DNA from: Bacteroidota bacterium
GTDB lineage: Bacteria; Bacteroidota; Bacteroidia; NS11-12g; UBA955
Length of the DNA stretch: 64,000 bases
Direction: 5' to 3'
NCBI GenBank assembly: GCA_024103355.1
Contig: JAGFIU010000031.1
Span: 33,587 to 97,586 of the forward strand
The position numbers were made by a program, and so were the translations under genes. This document shows, piece after piece, positions 18,897 through 27,265 of this stretch (positions within the stretch are counted from its first letter, which is position 1; each line of letters starts with the position of its first letter). The notes below the pieces were generated by a model. The model was given only the letters and a program-made list of their open reading frames with translations. It made no database searches and was not told the DNA's origin.

Positions 18897-19664
18897 TCAA
18901 CCCACTGCTTTGATAATTTCACAGAAATCTCTGGATTTGAGTGAGGCTCCTCCAATCAATCCACCATCTATATCAGGTGCGGAAAACAATTCCTTTGCAT
19001 TATCGGGCTTAACACTACCCCCGTATAAAATCCGAATTTGAGCAGCAGTTTCAGGGCTAAAAATTTCAGCTAACTCCTCTCTGATATATGAGTGTACATC
19101 TTGAGCTTGTTCGGTTGAAGCTGTCTTTCCCGTGCCAATAGCCCAAACAGGTTCATAGGCAATAACCATTTTTTCCGGAGCAATTTCAGCACTTATTCCT
19201 TCCAATCCTTCCCATAGCTGTGTTTTTAAGACATCCCAAAAATCTCCATTTTCTCTTTCTTCCAAAGTTTCGCCAATGCAATAAATAGGTACCAATCCTC
19301 CTGAAATCGCTCTTTTTATTTTTAGATTGAGTAACTCATTGTCTTCCGAAAAGTATTGTCTGCGCTCTGAGTGGCCTATTATAACATAAGAACAACCCAC
19401 ACTCTTGAGCATTGACACAGAAATCTCTCCGGTGTAAGCACCCACGTTTTCCTGATGTACGTTTTGTGCACCTAATAAAATAGGGTGCTTTTCTATGTTT
19501 TTTGCAATTGAAGCAAGACTGATATAAGGTGGAAAAAGAATAATCTCCGCATCATTGCGAACCTCGTCTTTCACTATTCCTTTTATCTCTGTAACCAAGC
19601 CCAATGCCTCATTGAGGTCATTGTTCATTTTCCAGTTTCCGGCAACAATTTTCCTTCTCTTCAT
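18897..19664 (-). CDS. tpiA: Triosephosphate isomerase
   Basis: Interconverts dihydroxyacetone phosphate and glyceraldehyde-3-phosphate in glycolysis. The open frame reaches to 19742, but the ATG at 19664 is preferred because it gives the family start MKRRKIVAGNWKMN. This makes a 255-aa protein. Active-site residues are visible as Lys12 in GNWKMN, His98 in IIGHSERR and Glu171 in AYEPVWAIGTGK. The C-terminal phosphate-binding part has YGGSVKPDN and GGLIGGASL. A -7 box lies at 19690-19697. It is a single gene in this window. Confidence 0.97.
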   Translation of the reverse strand: MKRRKIVAGNWKMNNDLNEALGLVTEIKGIVKDEVRNDAEIILFPPYISLASIAKNIEKHPILLGAQNVHQENVGAYTGEISVSMLKSVGCSYVIIGHSERRQYFSEDNELLNLKIKRAISGGLVPIYCIGETLEERENGDFWDVLKTQLWEGLEGISAEIAPEKMVIAYEPVWAIGTGKTASTEQAQDVHSYIREELAEIFSPETAAQIRILYGGSVKPDNAKELFSAPDIDGGLIGGASLKSRDFCEIIKAVG

Positions 19665-19689
19665 TTTATCTTTTTCTTTTGACTTGCCG

Positions 19690-19697
19690 CAAAAATA
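19690..19697 (-). promoter_or_regulatory. -7 box for tpiA
   Basis: The minus strand reads TATTTTTG, an exact TAnnTTTG match, 26 bases upstream of the preferred ATG. This supports that start over the longer one, which lies upstream of the box. Confidence 0.55.
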
Positions 19698-19856
19698 AGG
19701 TTTTATATCCCTTGGTTTGTGTTGAATGTTTAGTAAAATCAAAATGGTTCTTTTTGTTCAATAACAATAATATAAAATATCACAGTACTCACTTCCTCCT
19801 TACATGATTTCACAGCCATAATATCCAATTTCTCATTTTGTTTTAGTACGAGTACT

Positions 19857-19864
19857 TAATTTTG
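19857..19864 (+). promoter_or_regulatory. -7 box for the MerC-like gene
   Basis: TAATTTTG matches TAnnTTTG, 13 bases before the ATG at 19878. Directly upstream is the small near-palindrome AGTACGAGTACT (19845-19856), a possible operator for a metal-responsive regulator. Confidence 0.45.
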
Positions 19865-19877
19865 TATTTGGTAAGGG

Positions 19878-20474
19878 ATGAAATTAAAAAGGAATCTTGA
19901 CAAAATTGGCTCAATCGGGTTGCTTGCCACTGTCTTAATGACTCCATGCTGCTTTCCATTATTCGCATTCGGCTTGACAGCACTAGGTTTTGGTTCTTTT
20001 GAATTATTTGGCTCATGGACGGGTTATGTATTTGAAGGTCTTGTGGCTATCTCTCTTTTAGGGTTTTATTTTTCTTACCGGATTCATAAAAATATTTTTC
20101 CTCTCTTACTCGGACTCATCAGTGGTTTAATAATTTTTTATGCTTATCTGGTTCATTTCAATGATATTACAATCTATTTTGGCCTGTTAGGGCTTTTTGT
20201 GGCAACAGGTTTTAATTATGCTATAAATAAGAAGAATAAAAAAGTCGGTGCTGATTGTTGCACAGAAAAAACCATCTGCTACACCTCAACCATCACTTGC
20301 CCGTATTGTAATCACAAAAAGGAAGAAACAATGCCCGATAATGCTTGTCAATATTTTTATGAATGTGAAAATTGTCATACTTTACTTAAGCCGAAAGAAG
20401 GTGATTGTTGTGTTTTTTGCAGCTACGGCTCAACTGTTTGCCCTCCGATTCAGTCAGGAAAAAATTGTTGTTAA
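19878..20474 (+). CDS. MerC-like membrane protein fused to a GDCCVxC cysteine-rich domain
   Basis: Probable metal-handling membrane protein. The first 115 residues hold four hydrophobic helices with a vicinal Cys pair, PCCFP at residues 23-27, as in MerC/MerT-type mercury transporters. Residues 125-198 form a cytoplasmic-like domain with 14 cysteines. Among these are CPYC (141-144), CENC (163-166) and GDCCVFC (175-181), followed by CPP. The last block matches the GDCCVxC family, some members of which are described as selenoproteins; here only cysteine is present. The transported ion is unproven. No merR, merA or arsR gene is adjacent. The fusion of two metal-thiol modules in one chain is notable. 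Confidence 0.8.
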   Translation: MKLKRNLDKIGSIGLLATVLMTPCCFPLFAFGLTALGFGSFELFGSWTGYVFEGLVAISLLGFYFSYRIHKNIFPLLLGLISGLIIFYAYLVHFNDITIYFGLLGLFVATGFNYAINKKNKKVGADCCTEKTICYTSTITCPYCNHKKEETMPDNACQYFYECENCHTLLKPKEGDCCVFCSYGSTVCPPIQSGKNCC

Positions 20475-20534
20475 TCAGTTTATTTTCAATACTTAATTTA
20501 CCTTTTTATCGTTTTCAGATATTAAGAAAATATT

Positions 20535-21344
20535 ATGAAAAATTCAATTCTAACCCTATTAATGGTTTTGGCAACTACCCTATTGAGTTGCAACAACAAT
20601 GGCAGTTATGATGTTTCAAGTCCCGATGCAGCACTTGAAAAATCCTTTACGGAGAGCAATACAAACCTTGCTGAGGATGAAAACTCTCGACAAATTGACC
20701 GAAAAATTATCAAGGAAGGCAACATAAGCTTCGAGACCTCAGATATCAATGAAACAAGAATACTGATATCAAAAACTGTAAAAGAACTAAACGGTTATAT
20801 TTCTGATGATAACGCTTATGATTACAACGACAGAACAGAACAATCATTAAGCATTCGTGTGCCGGCAAATAATTTTGATTCTTTATTGAATAAGATTTCG
20901 CAGTTTGCCAAAAAGATTGACAGCAAGAATGTTAATACACAGGATGTTACAGAAGAGTTTATAGATATTGAAGCAAGGCTCAAAAACAAAAAAGAGTTGG
21001 AAACCCGTTATTTGGAACTGCTAAAACAAGCAAGAAATGTGGATGAAATCTTATCTATTGAAAAAGAAATCAACACACTCAGAAGCGATATTGACGCAAT
21101 TGAAGGCAGGCTTAAATACCTCAAAAGCAGGGTTTCTTACAGCACGCTAAGGGTTGATTTTTATGAGAAAAAAATACCGGATTTTGGATTTGGTTCAAAG
21201 ATTGGTCAAGCCATTGTAAACGGCTGGTCTAATCTTCTTGGGTTTTTGATAGCAATGTTAAGTCTTTGGCCGTTTATATTGGTTGCCATAGGGACTATTT
21301 TCTTTTATAAGCGTTACAGAAAAAATCGCAAAAATCGCCAATAA
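20535..21344 (+). CDS. DUF4349 domain lipoprotein
   Basis: Predicted envelope lipoprotein of unknown function. The 269-aa protein has a lipobox-like N-terminus (LLMVLATTLLSCNNN, Cys at 19) and a central domain with SFETSDINETR and IRVPANNFDSLLNKI. A coiled-coil stretch follows (about 150-200, ERYLELLKQARNVDEILSIE and onward), and then a C-terminal membrane helix (about 235-255) with a basic tail. This layout fits DUF4349 proteins. It follows the MerC-like gene by 60 bases and converges on engB. The neighbours give no clear function. Confidence 0.85.
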   Translation: MKNSILTLLMVLATTLLSCNNNGSYDVSSPDAALEKSFTESNTNLAEDENSRQIDRKIIKEGNISFETSDINETRILISKTVKELNGYISDDNAYDYNDRTEQSLSIRVPANNFDSLLNKISQFAKKIDSKNVNTQDVTEEFIDIEARLKNKKELETRYLELLKQARNVDEILSIEKEINTLRSDIDAIEGRLKYLKSRVSYSTLRVDFYEKKIPDFGFGSKIGQAIVNGWSNLLGFLIAMLSLWPFILVAIGTIFFYKRYRKNRKNRQ

Positions 21345-21362
21345 GTACGGCAATCAATTTTT

Positions 21363-21962
21363 CTATTTTGTCACTGACTTAATAAACTCCAGCACCTCTT
21401 CCCTGCCTTGTTTGGTAACAGATGAGCAAATAAATTGTTGAGGTAATTCTTCCCAATCTTCAGACAAGAATTCATTATAGCTTCTTACCGATTCTTCAAT
21501 TTCGTTTGTTTTTAGTTTATCTGACTTTGTAAAAACCATAACAAAAGGCACTTTGTTGGCAACACACCATTCCATAAAATCCAAATCAATCGGTTGGGGC
21601 TTGTGTCTGATATCAATCAAAAGAAACACACAGTATAGCGCTTGCCTTTTCTTTAAATAATCCTTCACTAAACCGCTCATTTCAACTCTGTCCGACATAG
21701 AAGTTTTAGCATAACCGAAACCGGGCAGGTCGATAAGCATCCAATCTGCATCAATTTCAAAACAGACAATCTGCTTGGTTTTTCCGGGTTTTGATGAAGT
21801 AAGGGCAAGTTCTTTTCTGCCCGTCAGCATATTGATGAGTGAAGATTTTCCCACGTTGGATCTGCCAATAAAAGCAAATTCGGGTTTATTAAAATCAGGC
21901 ATTATCCTATAGCCGGGATAAGAAGCCTTAAAAACAGCAGATTTCACCAACTTGTCACTCAT
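21363..21962 (-). CDS. engB: Ribosome biogenesis GTPase EngB/YsxC (YihA)
   Basis: Small GTPase needed for 50S ribosomal subunit assembly. The 199-aa protein has G1 GRSNVGKS (33-40), G3 DLPGFGYAK (about 77-85) and G4 TKSDK (about 146-150), with the short one-domain length typical of EngB. It is divergent from ubiE across a 74-base gap that holds promoter boxes for both. It converges with the DUF4349 gene. The assignment is firm. Confidence 0.95.
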   Translation of the reverse strand: MSDKLVKSAVFKASYPGYRIMPDFNKPEFAFIGRSNVGKSSLINMLTGRKELALTSSKPGKTKQIVCFEIDADWMLIDLPGFGYAKTSMSDRVEMSGLVKDYLKKRQALYCVFLLIDIRHKPQPIDLDFMEWCVANKVPFVMVFTKSDKLKTNEIEESVRSYNEFLSEDWEELPQQFICSSVTKQGREEVLEFIKSVTK

Positions 21963-21991
21963 TTCGTTTGCTCAAAAGGACATATAAAGAC

Positions 21992-21999
21992 TATATTTG
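21992..21999 (+). promoter_or_regulatory. -7 box for ubiE-porT-tgt
   Basis: TATATTTG matches TAnnTTTG and lies 37 bases before the ubiE ATG. It faces the engB box at 22020-22027, so the two transcripts would overlap at their 5' ends. Confidence 0.5.
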
Positions 22000-22019
22000 C
22001 CCCTCCAAAATTATTCGTG

Positions 22020-22027
22020 CAAATATA
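22020..22027 (-). promoter_or_regulatory. -7 box for engB
   Basis: The minus strand reads TATATTTG, 58 bases before the engB ATG. It faces the ubiE box across 20 bases. Confidence 0.5.
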
Positions 22028-22036
22028 ATTTAATTA

Positions 22037-22777
22037 ATGCAAGCAGCATCAAAAACAATAAAGCCTGACATGGAATCAGACCTTGGGAAAAAAGACCAAG
22101 TTGTCATCATGTTTGATTCCATTTCGCGCAGATATGACTTTCTGAATCGTTTTCTTTCTCTTGGGATTGACCAATCATGGAGAAAGAAAGCTGTTAAAAG
22201 CCTTCTCCCCATTAACCCTAAAAAGATTCTGGATATTGCAACGGGAACCGCTGATTTGGCCATTGCAGCGACAAAGTATGCACAACCAGAATCAATTATC
22301 GGGGTGGATATTTCATCCGGGATGTTAAAAATCGGAGAGAAAAAAGTGCAAAAACTTGGCTTGCAAAAGACTATCACATTAAAAATCGAGGACTCAAGTA
22401 GTTTATCCTTTGCTGACAACACATTCGATGCTGTTACGGTTGGTTTTGGAGTGCGAAATTTTGAAAATATGGAAGCAGGACTTGCTGAGATATACAGGGT
22501 TATTCGTCCGGGAGGGATGCTTGCAATCTTGGAATTCTCTCAGCCTACCACGATCATTGTTAAGCAATGCTATAATTTTTATTTTAAAACAATTTTACCC
22601 GCTTGGGGGCGTTTATTCTCTGGAAGCAACAAAGCTTATTCATACTTACCGGCTTCTGTTTTGGCATTTCCTGATGGAAAAAGATTTTTGGACATACTCG
22701 AAAAACTTGGTTTTAAAGAACCTAAACAAAGAAAATTAACTTTTGGAATTTGCAGTTTGTACGTTGCCATAAAATAG
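22037..22777 (+). CDS. ubiE: Demethylmenaquinone methyltransferase UbiE/MenG
   Basis: S-adenosylmethionine-dependent C-methyltransferase of the last step of menaquinone synthesis; menaquinone is the usual quinone in Bacteroidota. The 246-aa protein has the family block RRYDFLNRFLSLGIDQSWRK near the start, motif I LDIATGTADLAI and the VTVGFGVRNFEN segment. The C-terminus carries the YSYLPASVLAFPDG signature. It heads a run with porT and tgt. porT begins inside its last 28 bases, so the two are translationally coupled. The name ubiE/menG depends on which quinone is made. Confidence 0.95.
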   Translation: MQAASKTIKPDMESDLGKKDQVVIMFDSISRRYDFLNRFLSLGIDQSWRKKAVKSLLPINPKKILDIATGTADLAIAATKYAQPESIIGVDISSGMLKIGEKKVQKLGLQKTITLKIEDSSSLSFADNTFDAVTVGFGVRNFENMEAGLAEIYRVIRPGGMLAILEFSQPTTIIVKQCYNFYFKTILPAWGRLFSGSNKAYSYLPASVLAFPDGKRFLDILEKLGFKEPKQRKLTFGICSLYVAIK

Positions 22778-23469
22778 GATTATTTCTTTTGCTGATTTTT
22801 GTTGGATTCAGTGCCAATGCACAGCGAATCAAGCGTATCAGAGGAGGAGAGATAGACCCATTGCGTTATGAAAGAAAGCCTTTTCACATGGGTTTTTCTA
22901 TTGTTGCCGATTACGGCAAATTCAAAATTATTCCCGAGAACAACTTTCTTTCTCAAGATTCATTATTGAGTATTAGAACTCAGGGGTTCCCCGGGTTTGG
23001 TATAGGCGGCATTTTGAATCTCCGCATATCCAAACATTGGCATTTTCGCACCTTACCTCAATTACATTTTAATCAACGCAATGTCTTTTTTCAGTTTAAA
23101 GATAGAGTTGATATGATTGAGGTTGAAAGTGTAACATTTGATTTACCAATGCTAATCAAATATAGGGGAGAAAGACATAATAACTACAACATGTATGTCA
23201 TTGGAGGAGCACGCCTGACACATGATTTTAGTGCAAAAGAGGACAAACAACGCGGTCCATTAATAAGACAAGTAGCACTCAAGAAACAATCTGTTGCTTA
23301 TGAATTCGGATTTGGATTTGATATTTATACAACCTATTTCAAATTTTCTCCTGAAATAAAGATGTCTAATTCCCTTACCAACATGATTTCAAAAGATACC
23401 TATATTTATAATGGGTCAATAGGCTTCCTCCAAACCAGATTATTTCAAATTTCACTTCACTTTGAATAA
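22750..23469 (+). CDS. porT: PorT-family outer-membrane protein of the type IX secretion system
   Basis: Predicted eight-stranded outer-membrane barrel needed for T9SS export and gliding in characterised relatives. The 239-aa protein has a signal peptide ending FSANAQ. Barrel strands then alternate with aromatic girdles, including FHMGFSIVADYGKFKI, PGFGIGGILNLRI and LPQLHFNQRNVFFQF. The location directly after ubiE is also seen in Flavobacteria. The start is TTG at 22750 within ubiE; no upstream ATG is available, and the frame before the signal peptide is short. It supports a T9SS in this organism, in line with the sorting-domain proteins at 33131 and 38010. Confidence 0.85.
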   Translation: MQFVRCHKIGLFLLLIFVGFSANAQRIKRIRGGEIDPLRYERKPFHMGFSIVADYGKFKIIPENNFLSQDSLLSIRTQGFPGFGIGGILNLRISKHWHFRTLPQLHFNQRNVFFQFKDRVDMIEVESVTFDLPMLIKYRGERHNNYNMYVIGGARLTHDFSAKEDKQRGPLIRQVALKKQSVAYEFGFGFDIYTTYFKFSPEIKMSNSLTNMISKDTYIYNGSIGFLQTRLFQISLHFE

Positions 23470-24588
23470 ATGAAATTCACCATTACTCACTCTCAACCCG
23501 ACAGCAATGCCAGAGCAGGCAGTATCGAGACCGAACACGGCACAATCCAAACTCCTGTTTTCATGCCTGTTGGGACTCAAGCAACAGTGAAGGGTATTTA
23601 TAGAGAACAACTCAGTGAGGATTTGAAAGCAAAGATAATCTTAGGCAACACATACCATCTTTATCTCAGACCCGGAACGGATATCATAAAACAAGCCGGA
23701 GGTTTACATAAATTTATTGGTTGGGAAAATGCAATGCTGACTGACAGCGGAGGATTTCAAGTATATTCTTTGTCTGAAAACAGAAAACTGAACGAAGAAG
23801 GCGCTGATTTCAAATCTCATATCGATGGTTCAAAGCACTTTTTTACTCCTGAAAATGTGATGGATATACAAAGGATAATCGGGGCTGATATTATGATGGC
23901 TTTTGACGAATGTGCTCCTTATCCCTGCACACACGAATATGCAGAAAAGAGCATGGAACTCACACATCGCTGGCTCAAAAGGTGTATCAAGCGTTTTGAT
24001 AGCACTGAACCTTTATACGGTTATAAACAAACTCTTTTTCCTATCGTACAAGGCAGTGTCTATAATGATTTAAGAAAGCGTTCAGCCGAATTTGTCGCCT
24101 CTTGCGAAAGAGAAGGGAATGCTATTGGCGGAGTATCTGTGGGCGAACCTACTGAACTAATGTATGAAATTACCGAAACTGTCTGTGCCATTCTTCCAAA
24201 GGATAAACCACGATATTTGATGGGAGTGGGCAAACCTGAAAACATTTTAGAAGCCATCTCTATGGGAGTTGATATGTTTGACTGTGTAATGCCTACTCGT
24301 AACGGCAGAAACGGAACTGTATTCACTACCGAAGGAATTATCAACCTTAAAAATACCAAATGGAAAGATGATTTTTCTCCATTAGACCCAATATTAACAC
24401 CGGAATACTCAAAAGCATATATAAAACATCTTTGCATGGCTCAAGAAATGCTTTTTGCAATGGTAGCAAGCAGACAAAACCTGAAACTATATATGTGGTT
24501 GATGGAAAATGCGCGTGAAAAAATCAAAGAAGGTAATTTTGAAAGCTGGAAAAAACAAATTCTCCCCAAACTCACTAAGCGATTATAA
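23470..24588 (+). CDS. tgt: tRNA-guanine transglycosylase (Tgt), lacking the usual zinc ligands
   Basis: Exchanges guanine at tRNA position 34 for preQ1, leading to queuosine. The 372-aa protein carries the catalytic blocks DSGGFQVYSL, MMAFDECAPYPCTHEY and DCVMPTRNGRNG. In the C-terminal part, the E. coli-type CxCxxC stretch that follows the LDP motif is absent; the sequence runs LDPILTPEYSKAYIKHL instead (residues near 305-321). The histidine expected as the fourth zinc ligand is Gln336 (SRQNLKLY). The enzyme may work without zinc or bind it differently. It starts immediately at the porT stop. Confidence 0.93.
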   Translation: MKFTITHSQPDSNARAGSIETEHGTIQTPVFMPVGTQATVKGIYREQLSEDLKAKIILGNTYHLYLRPGTDIIKQAGGLHKFIGWENAMLTDSGGFQVYSLSENRKLNEEGADFKSHIDGSKHFFTPENVMDIQRIIGADIMMAFDECAPYPCTHEYAEKSMELTHRWLKRCIKRFDSTEPLYGYKQTLFPIVQGSVYNDLRKRSAEFVASCEREGNAIGGVSVGEPTELMYEITETVCAILPKDKPRYLMGVGKPENILEAISMGVDMFDCVMPTRNGRNGTVFTTEGIINLKNTKWKDDFSPLDPILTPEYSKAYIKHLCMAQEMLFAMVASRQNLKLYMWLMENAREKIKEGNFESWKKQILPKLTKRL

Positions 24589-24592
24589 CCCC

Positions 24593-25672
24593 ATGCTAAA
24601 AAAGCTCGATACCTATATTATAAAAACTTTTCTTACCACTTTTTTGGTAACAATCGGGCTGTTCAGTATTATTATTATTGTCTTTGATATTAGCGAAAAA
24701 TTGGATGATTTTCTAGAAAACAAAGCGCCTCTCAAAGAAATCGTTTTTGACTATTACTTCAATTTCATTCCACAGATTATGAATATGTTTAGCCCCATAT
24801 TTGTATTTGTATCAGTTATTTTTTTTACTTCAAAAATGGCACAACGGACTGAAATCGTATCTATTTTAGCTTCCGGTATTTCTTACAGAAGATTTCTAAG
24901 ACCATATATTTTAACTGCATTAATGCTGGGTATAATTTCATTTTTCCTCAATGGATGGCTTATTCCTCATGCAGATAAAAAGCGAGCAGATTTTGAGAAT
25001 AAGTACACACGCAACATGCTTCACTCCCGCTCAGGAATTCACCGCCAAATCAAACCCGATGTTTTTCTCTCAATCGAATGGTTTAGCCAATATGATAGTT
25101 CAGGTACAAATATTACATTGGAAAGATATAAAAACAATCAACTAGTATCTAAAACTTATGCCCGAAGAATGAGTTTTAATTATTCATCAAATAAATGGCA
25201 ATTGCAAGATGTGTTTTCGCGTGAATATAACAAGGATGGCAGTCAGACAATTCATACATATAACACTCTAGACACAGCAATACGATTTAACCCTGCCGAT
25301 TTTTTTCTCAGAGTCGAAGACTTGCAAACCTTTGACAATAATGAACTTAACAAAATTATCAATGCGGAAAGAGAAAGAGGCTCAGAAAATGTTTATTTAT
25401 ATACCACAGAAAAATACAGGCGTATGGCATCGCCTTTTTCTACCTTTATTTTAACAATTATCGGTGTTTGTGTTTCCTCCAAAAAATCGCGCGGAGGAAT
25501 CGGTGTGAATCTTGGATTTGGGATTGGCTTGAGTTTTGGCTTTTTATTTATTGTTCAGTTTTTTAATAGCTATGGTGCAACAGGGCTGATAAGTGCTCCA
25601 ATTGCAGTGTCCATACCAAATATTTTGTATTTAGGGGTTGCATGGATTCTGTATAAAAAAGTTCAGAAATAG
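24593..25672 (+). CDS. LptF/LptG-family permease (YjgP/YjgQ)
   Basis: Inner-membrane subunit of the ABC transporter that extracts lipopolysaccharide from the inner membrane. The ATG at 24593, four bases after the tgt stop, is chosen over a GTG inside tgt at 24509. The resulting 359-aa protein has the usual plan. Three N-terminal helices come first (from LDTYIIKTFLTTFLVTIG), with FSPIFVFVSVIFFTSKMAQR and SYRRFLRPYI. A periplasmic jellyroll follows, and three C-terminal helices end the protein (from SPFSTFILTIIGVCVSS). LptF and LptG cannot be told apart from sequence here. Confidence 0.9.
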   Translation: MLKKLDTYIIKTFLTTFLVTIGLFSIIIIVFDISEKLDDFLENKAPLKEIVFDYYFNFIPQIMNMFSPIFVFVSVIFFTSKMAQRTEIVSILASGISYRRFLRPYILTALMLGIISFFLNGWLIPHADKKRADFENKYTRNMLHSRSGIHRQIKPDVFLSIEWFSQYDSSGTNITLERYKNNQLVSKTYARRMSFNYSSNKWQLQDVFSREYNKDGSQTIHTYNTLDTAIRFNPADFFLRVEDLQTFDNNELNKIINAERERGSENVYLYTTEKYRRMASPFSTFILTIIGVCVSSKKSRGGIGVNLGFGIGLSFGFLFIVQFFNSYGATGLISAPIAVSIPNILYLGVAWILYKKVQK

Positions 25673-25754
25673 AATCCATAATTTTTCTCTTTTCAAGTAT
25701 ATCAACGCATTTTTCAAGTCTAATTACACTTTTTGCAACTCACAGTCTTTTAGC

Positions 25755-25762
25755 TATTTTTG
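25755..25762 (+). promoter_or_regulatory. -7 box for efp
   Basis: TATTTTTG matches TAnnTTTG, 26 bases before the efp ATG. It marks the start of the efp-speB-iscS-dprA run. Confidence 0.5.
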
Positions 25763-25788
25763 CACTCCAATTTTTTAATAAATTTATT

Positions 25789-26349
25789 ATGGCAAAAGCA
25801 TCAGATTTATCAAACGGAGCCATTATCCGTTTCAATGGCGAACTTTATCAAATTGTTGAATTTATTCACAGAACACCCGGTAATCTACGTGCATTTTATC
25901 AAGCAAAAATGAAGAATCTTATTAACGGAAGATCTGCTGAATATCGCTTTGGCACAGATGAAAGTGTTGAGTTGGTTAGGGTGGAAGTTCGCGAATTACA
26001 ATATCTTTACAAAGATGGAAACAGTTTGGTGTGTATGGATGCAGAGACCTTTGAACAGATTTATATTCCGGAAGAGATGTTTGGTGATACTGCTAAGTTT
26101 ATGAAAGAAGAGATGAAAGTATTGGCTTCATTTGAAGGTGATAAAGTAATTTCTGCAACCGGACCTAATCACGTAGAATTAATGATTACCTATACAGAGC
26201 CCGGAGTAAAAGGCGACACTGCAACCAATACACTAAAACCTGCCAAATTGGAAACAGGTGCAGAAGTTATGGTTCCTCTTTTCTGCGATGAAGGTCAAAA
26301 AATCAAAATTGACACCCGTACAGGACAATATGTTGAAAGGGTTAAATAA
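25789..26349 (+). CDS. efp: Elongation factor P, with a changed modification loop
   Basis: Rescues ribosomes stalled at polyproline stretches. The 186-aa protein has the KOW-like N-terminal domain and two OB domains, with the family signatures TYTEPGVKGDTATNT and IKIDTRTGQYVERVK. The loop that carries the modified Lys34 in E. coli (KPGKGQAF) reads TPGNLRAF here. The tip residue is therefore Asn32, with Arg34 two positions later. Lysylation at the usual site is not possible. It stands upstream of the agmatinase gene with an 11-base gap. Confidence 0.95.
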   Translation: MAKASDLSNGAIIRFNGELYQIVEFIHRTPGNLRAFYQAKMKNLINGRSAEYRFGTDESVELVRVEVRELQYLYKDGNSLVCMDAETFEQIYIPEEMFGDTAKFMKEEMKVLASFEGDKVISATGPNHVELMITYTEPGVKGDTATNTLKPAKLETGAEVMVPLFCDEGQKIKIDTRTGQYVERVK

Positions 26350-26360
26350 TTGATTCTGAG

Positions 26361-27260
26361 ATGAAAATTTTAGGAACTGAAGAAAATTTCTTAGGAATTG
26401 AAGACCCTAAGCTGTTTGAGTATGACTCAAGCAAAATTGTTATTCAATCCTTTCCATACGAACATACATCTTCTTATTTGCAAGGTTCAAACATTGGCCC
26501 TGAAGAATTGCTAAAAGCTTCACACTTTGTTGAGTTCTATGATGAAGAGACTGACCATGAAGCTTTCAGAAAAACAGGGATTTGCACTTTAGAACCTTAT
26601 GAAATTGGTGGCAGAGTAAACAAAGAGGCCATTGACTATTTATATGAAAGAACCATAGAGCATGTAAATAACAATAAATTTGTTGTAACCCTTGGTGCAG
26701 AACATTCTATTGCGGTTTCAATGGTAAAAGCCTACAAAGAAAAATATGCCAATATTAAATGTCTTCAAATTGATGCTCACTCTGATTTGAGAGAGGCTTA
26801 TCAAGGTAATCCTTATTCTCACGCCAGCGCATTAGCAAGAGTATTCGACCTTGGCGTTCCTTTGACTCAGGTCGGAATTAGGGCACAGTGTATTGAGGAA
26901 TCACAACTGATAAAAAACAACCCTGATAAAATCCATACCTGGTATGCCCACATGGTTCATAGTACTCCTGATTGGATAGACAAAGTGGTAGAAACATTAA
27001 AGGACGCTCCTGTTTATGTTACCATTGACGCTGACGGATTCGACCCTTCCGTAATGCCGGCTGTGGGAACTGCTGAACCCAACGGTTTATCATGGAATCA
27101 AGGTACACAATTACTAAAAAAGGTGGCTGAGAAGTGCAATATTGTCGGATTCGATATTGTTGAACTTGCTCCAAAAGAAGGTGAAATACTCACCCAATTC
27201 AATTGCGCAAAATTACTCTACAAATTTGTTTCCTATCTTTCTTTCTATAATAGAATTTAG
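26361..27260 (+). CDS. speB: Agmatinase (ureohydrolase family)
   Basis: Probably hydrolyses agmatine to putrescine and urea in polyamine synthesis. The 299-aa protein has the three manganese-binding signatures of ureohydrolases: GAEHS (112-116), DAHSD (138-142) and DADGFDP (223-229). Another member of the family at 31994-33019 looks more like a formimidoylglutamase, so this one is the better agmatinase candidate. The closely related arginase and guanidinobutyrase cannot be excluded. It is cotranscribed with efp and iscS by spacing (11 and 5 bases). Confidence 0.88.
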   Translation: MKILGTEENFLGIEDPKLFEYDSSKIVIQSFPYEHTSSYLQGSNIGPEELLKASHFVEFYDEETDHEAFRKTGICTLEPYEIGGRVNKEAIDYLYERTIEHVNNNKFVVTLGAEHSIAVSMVKAYKEKYANIKCLQIDAHSDLREAYQGNPYSHASALARVFDLGVPLTQVGIRAQCIEESQLIKNNPDKIHTWYAHMVHSTPDWIDKVVETLKDAPVYVTIDADGFDPSVMPAVGTAEPNGLSWNQGTQLLKKVAEKCNIVGFDIVELAPKEGEILTQFNCAKLLYKFVSYLSFYNRI

Positions 27261-27265
27261 GTCGT

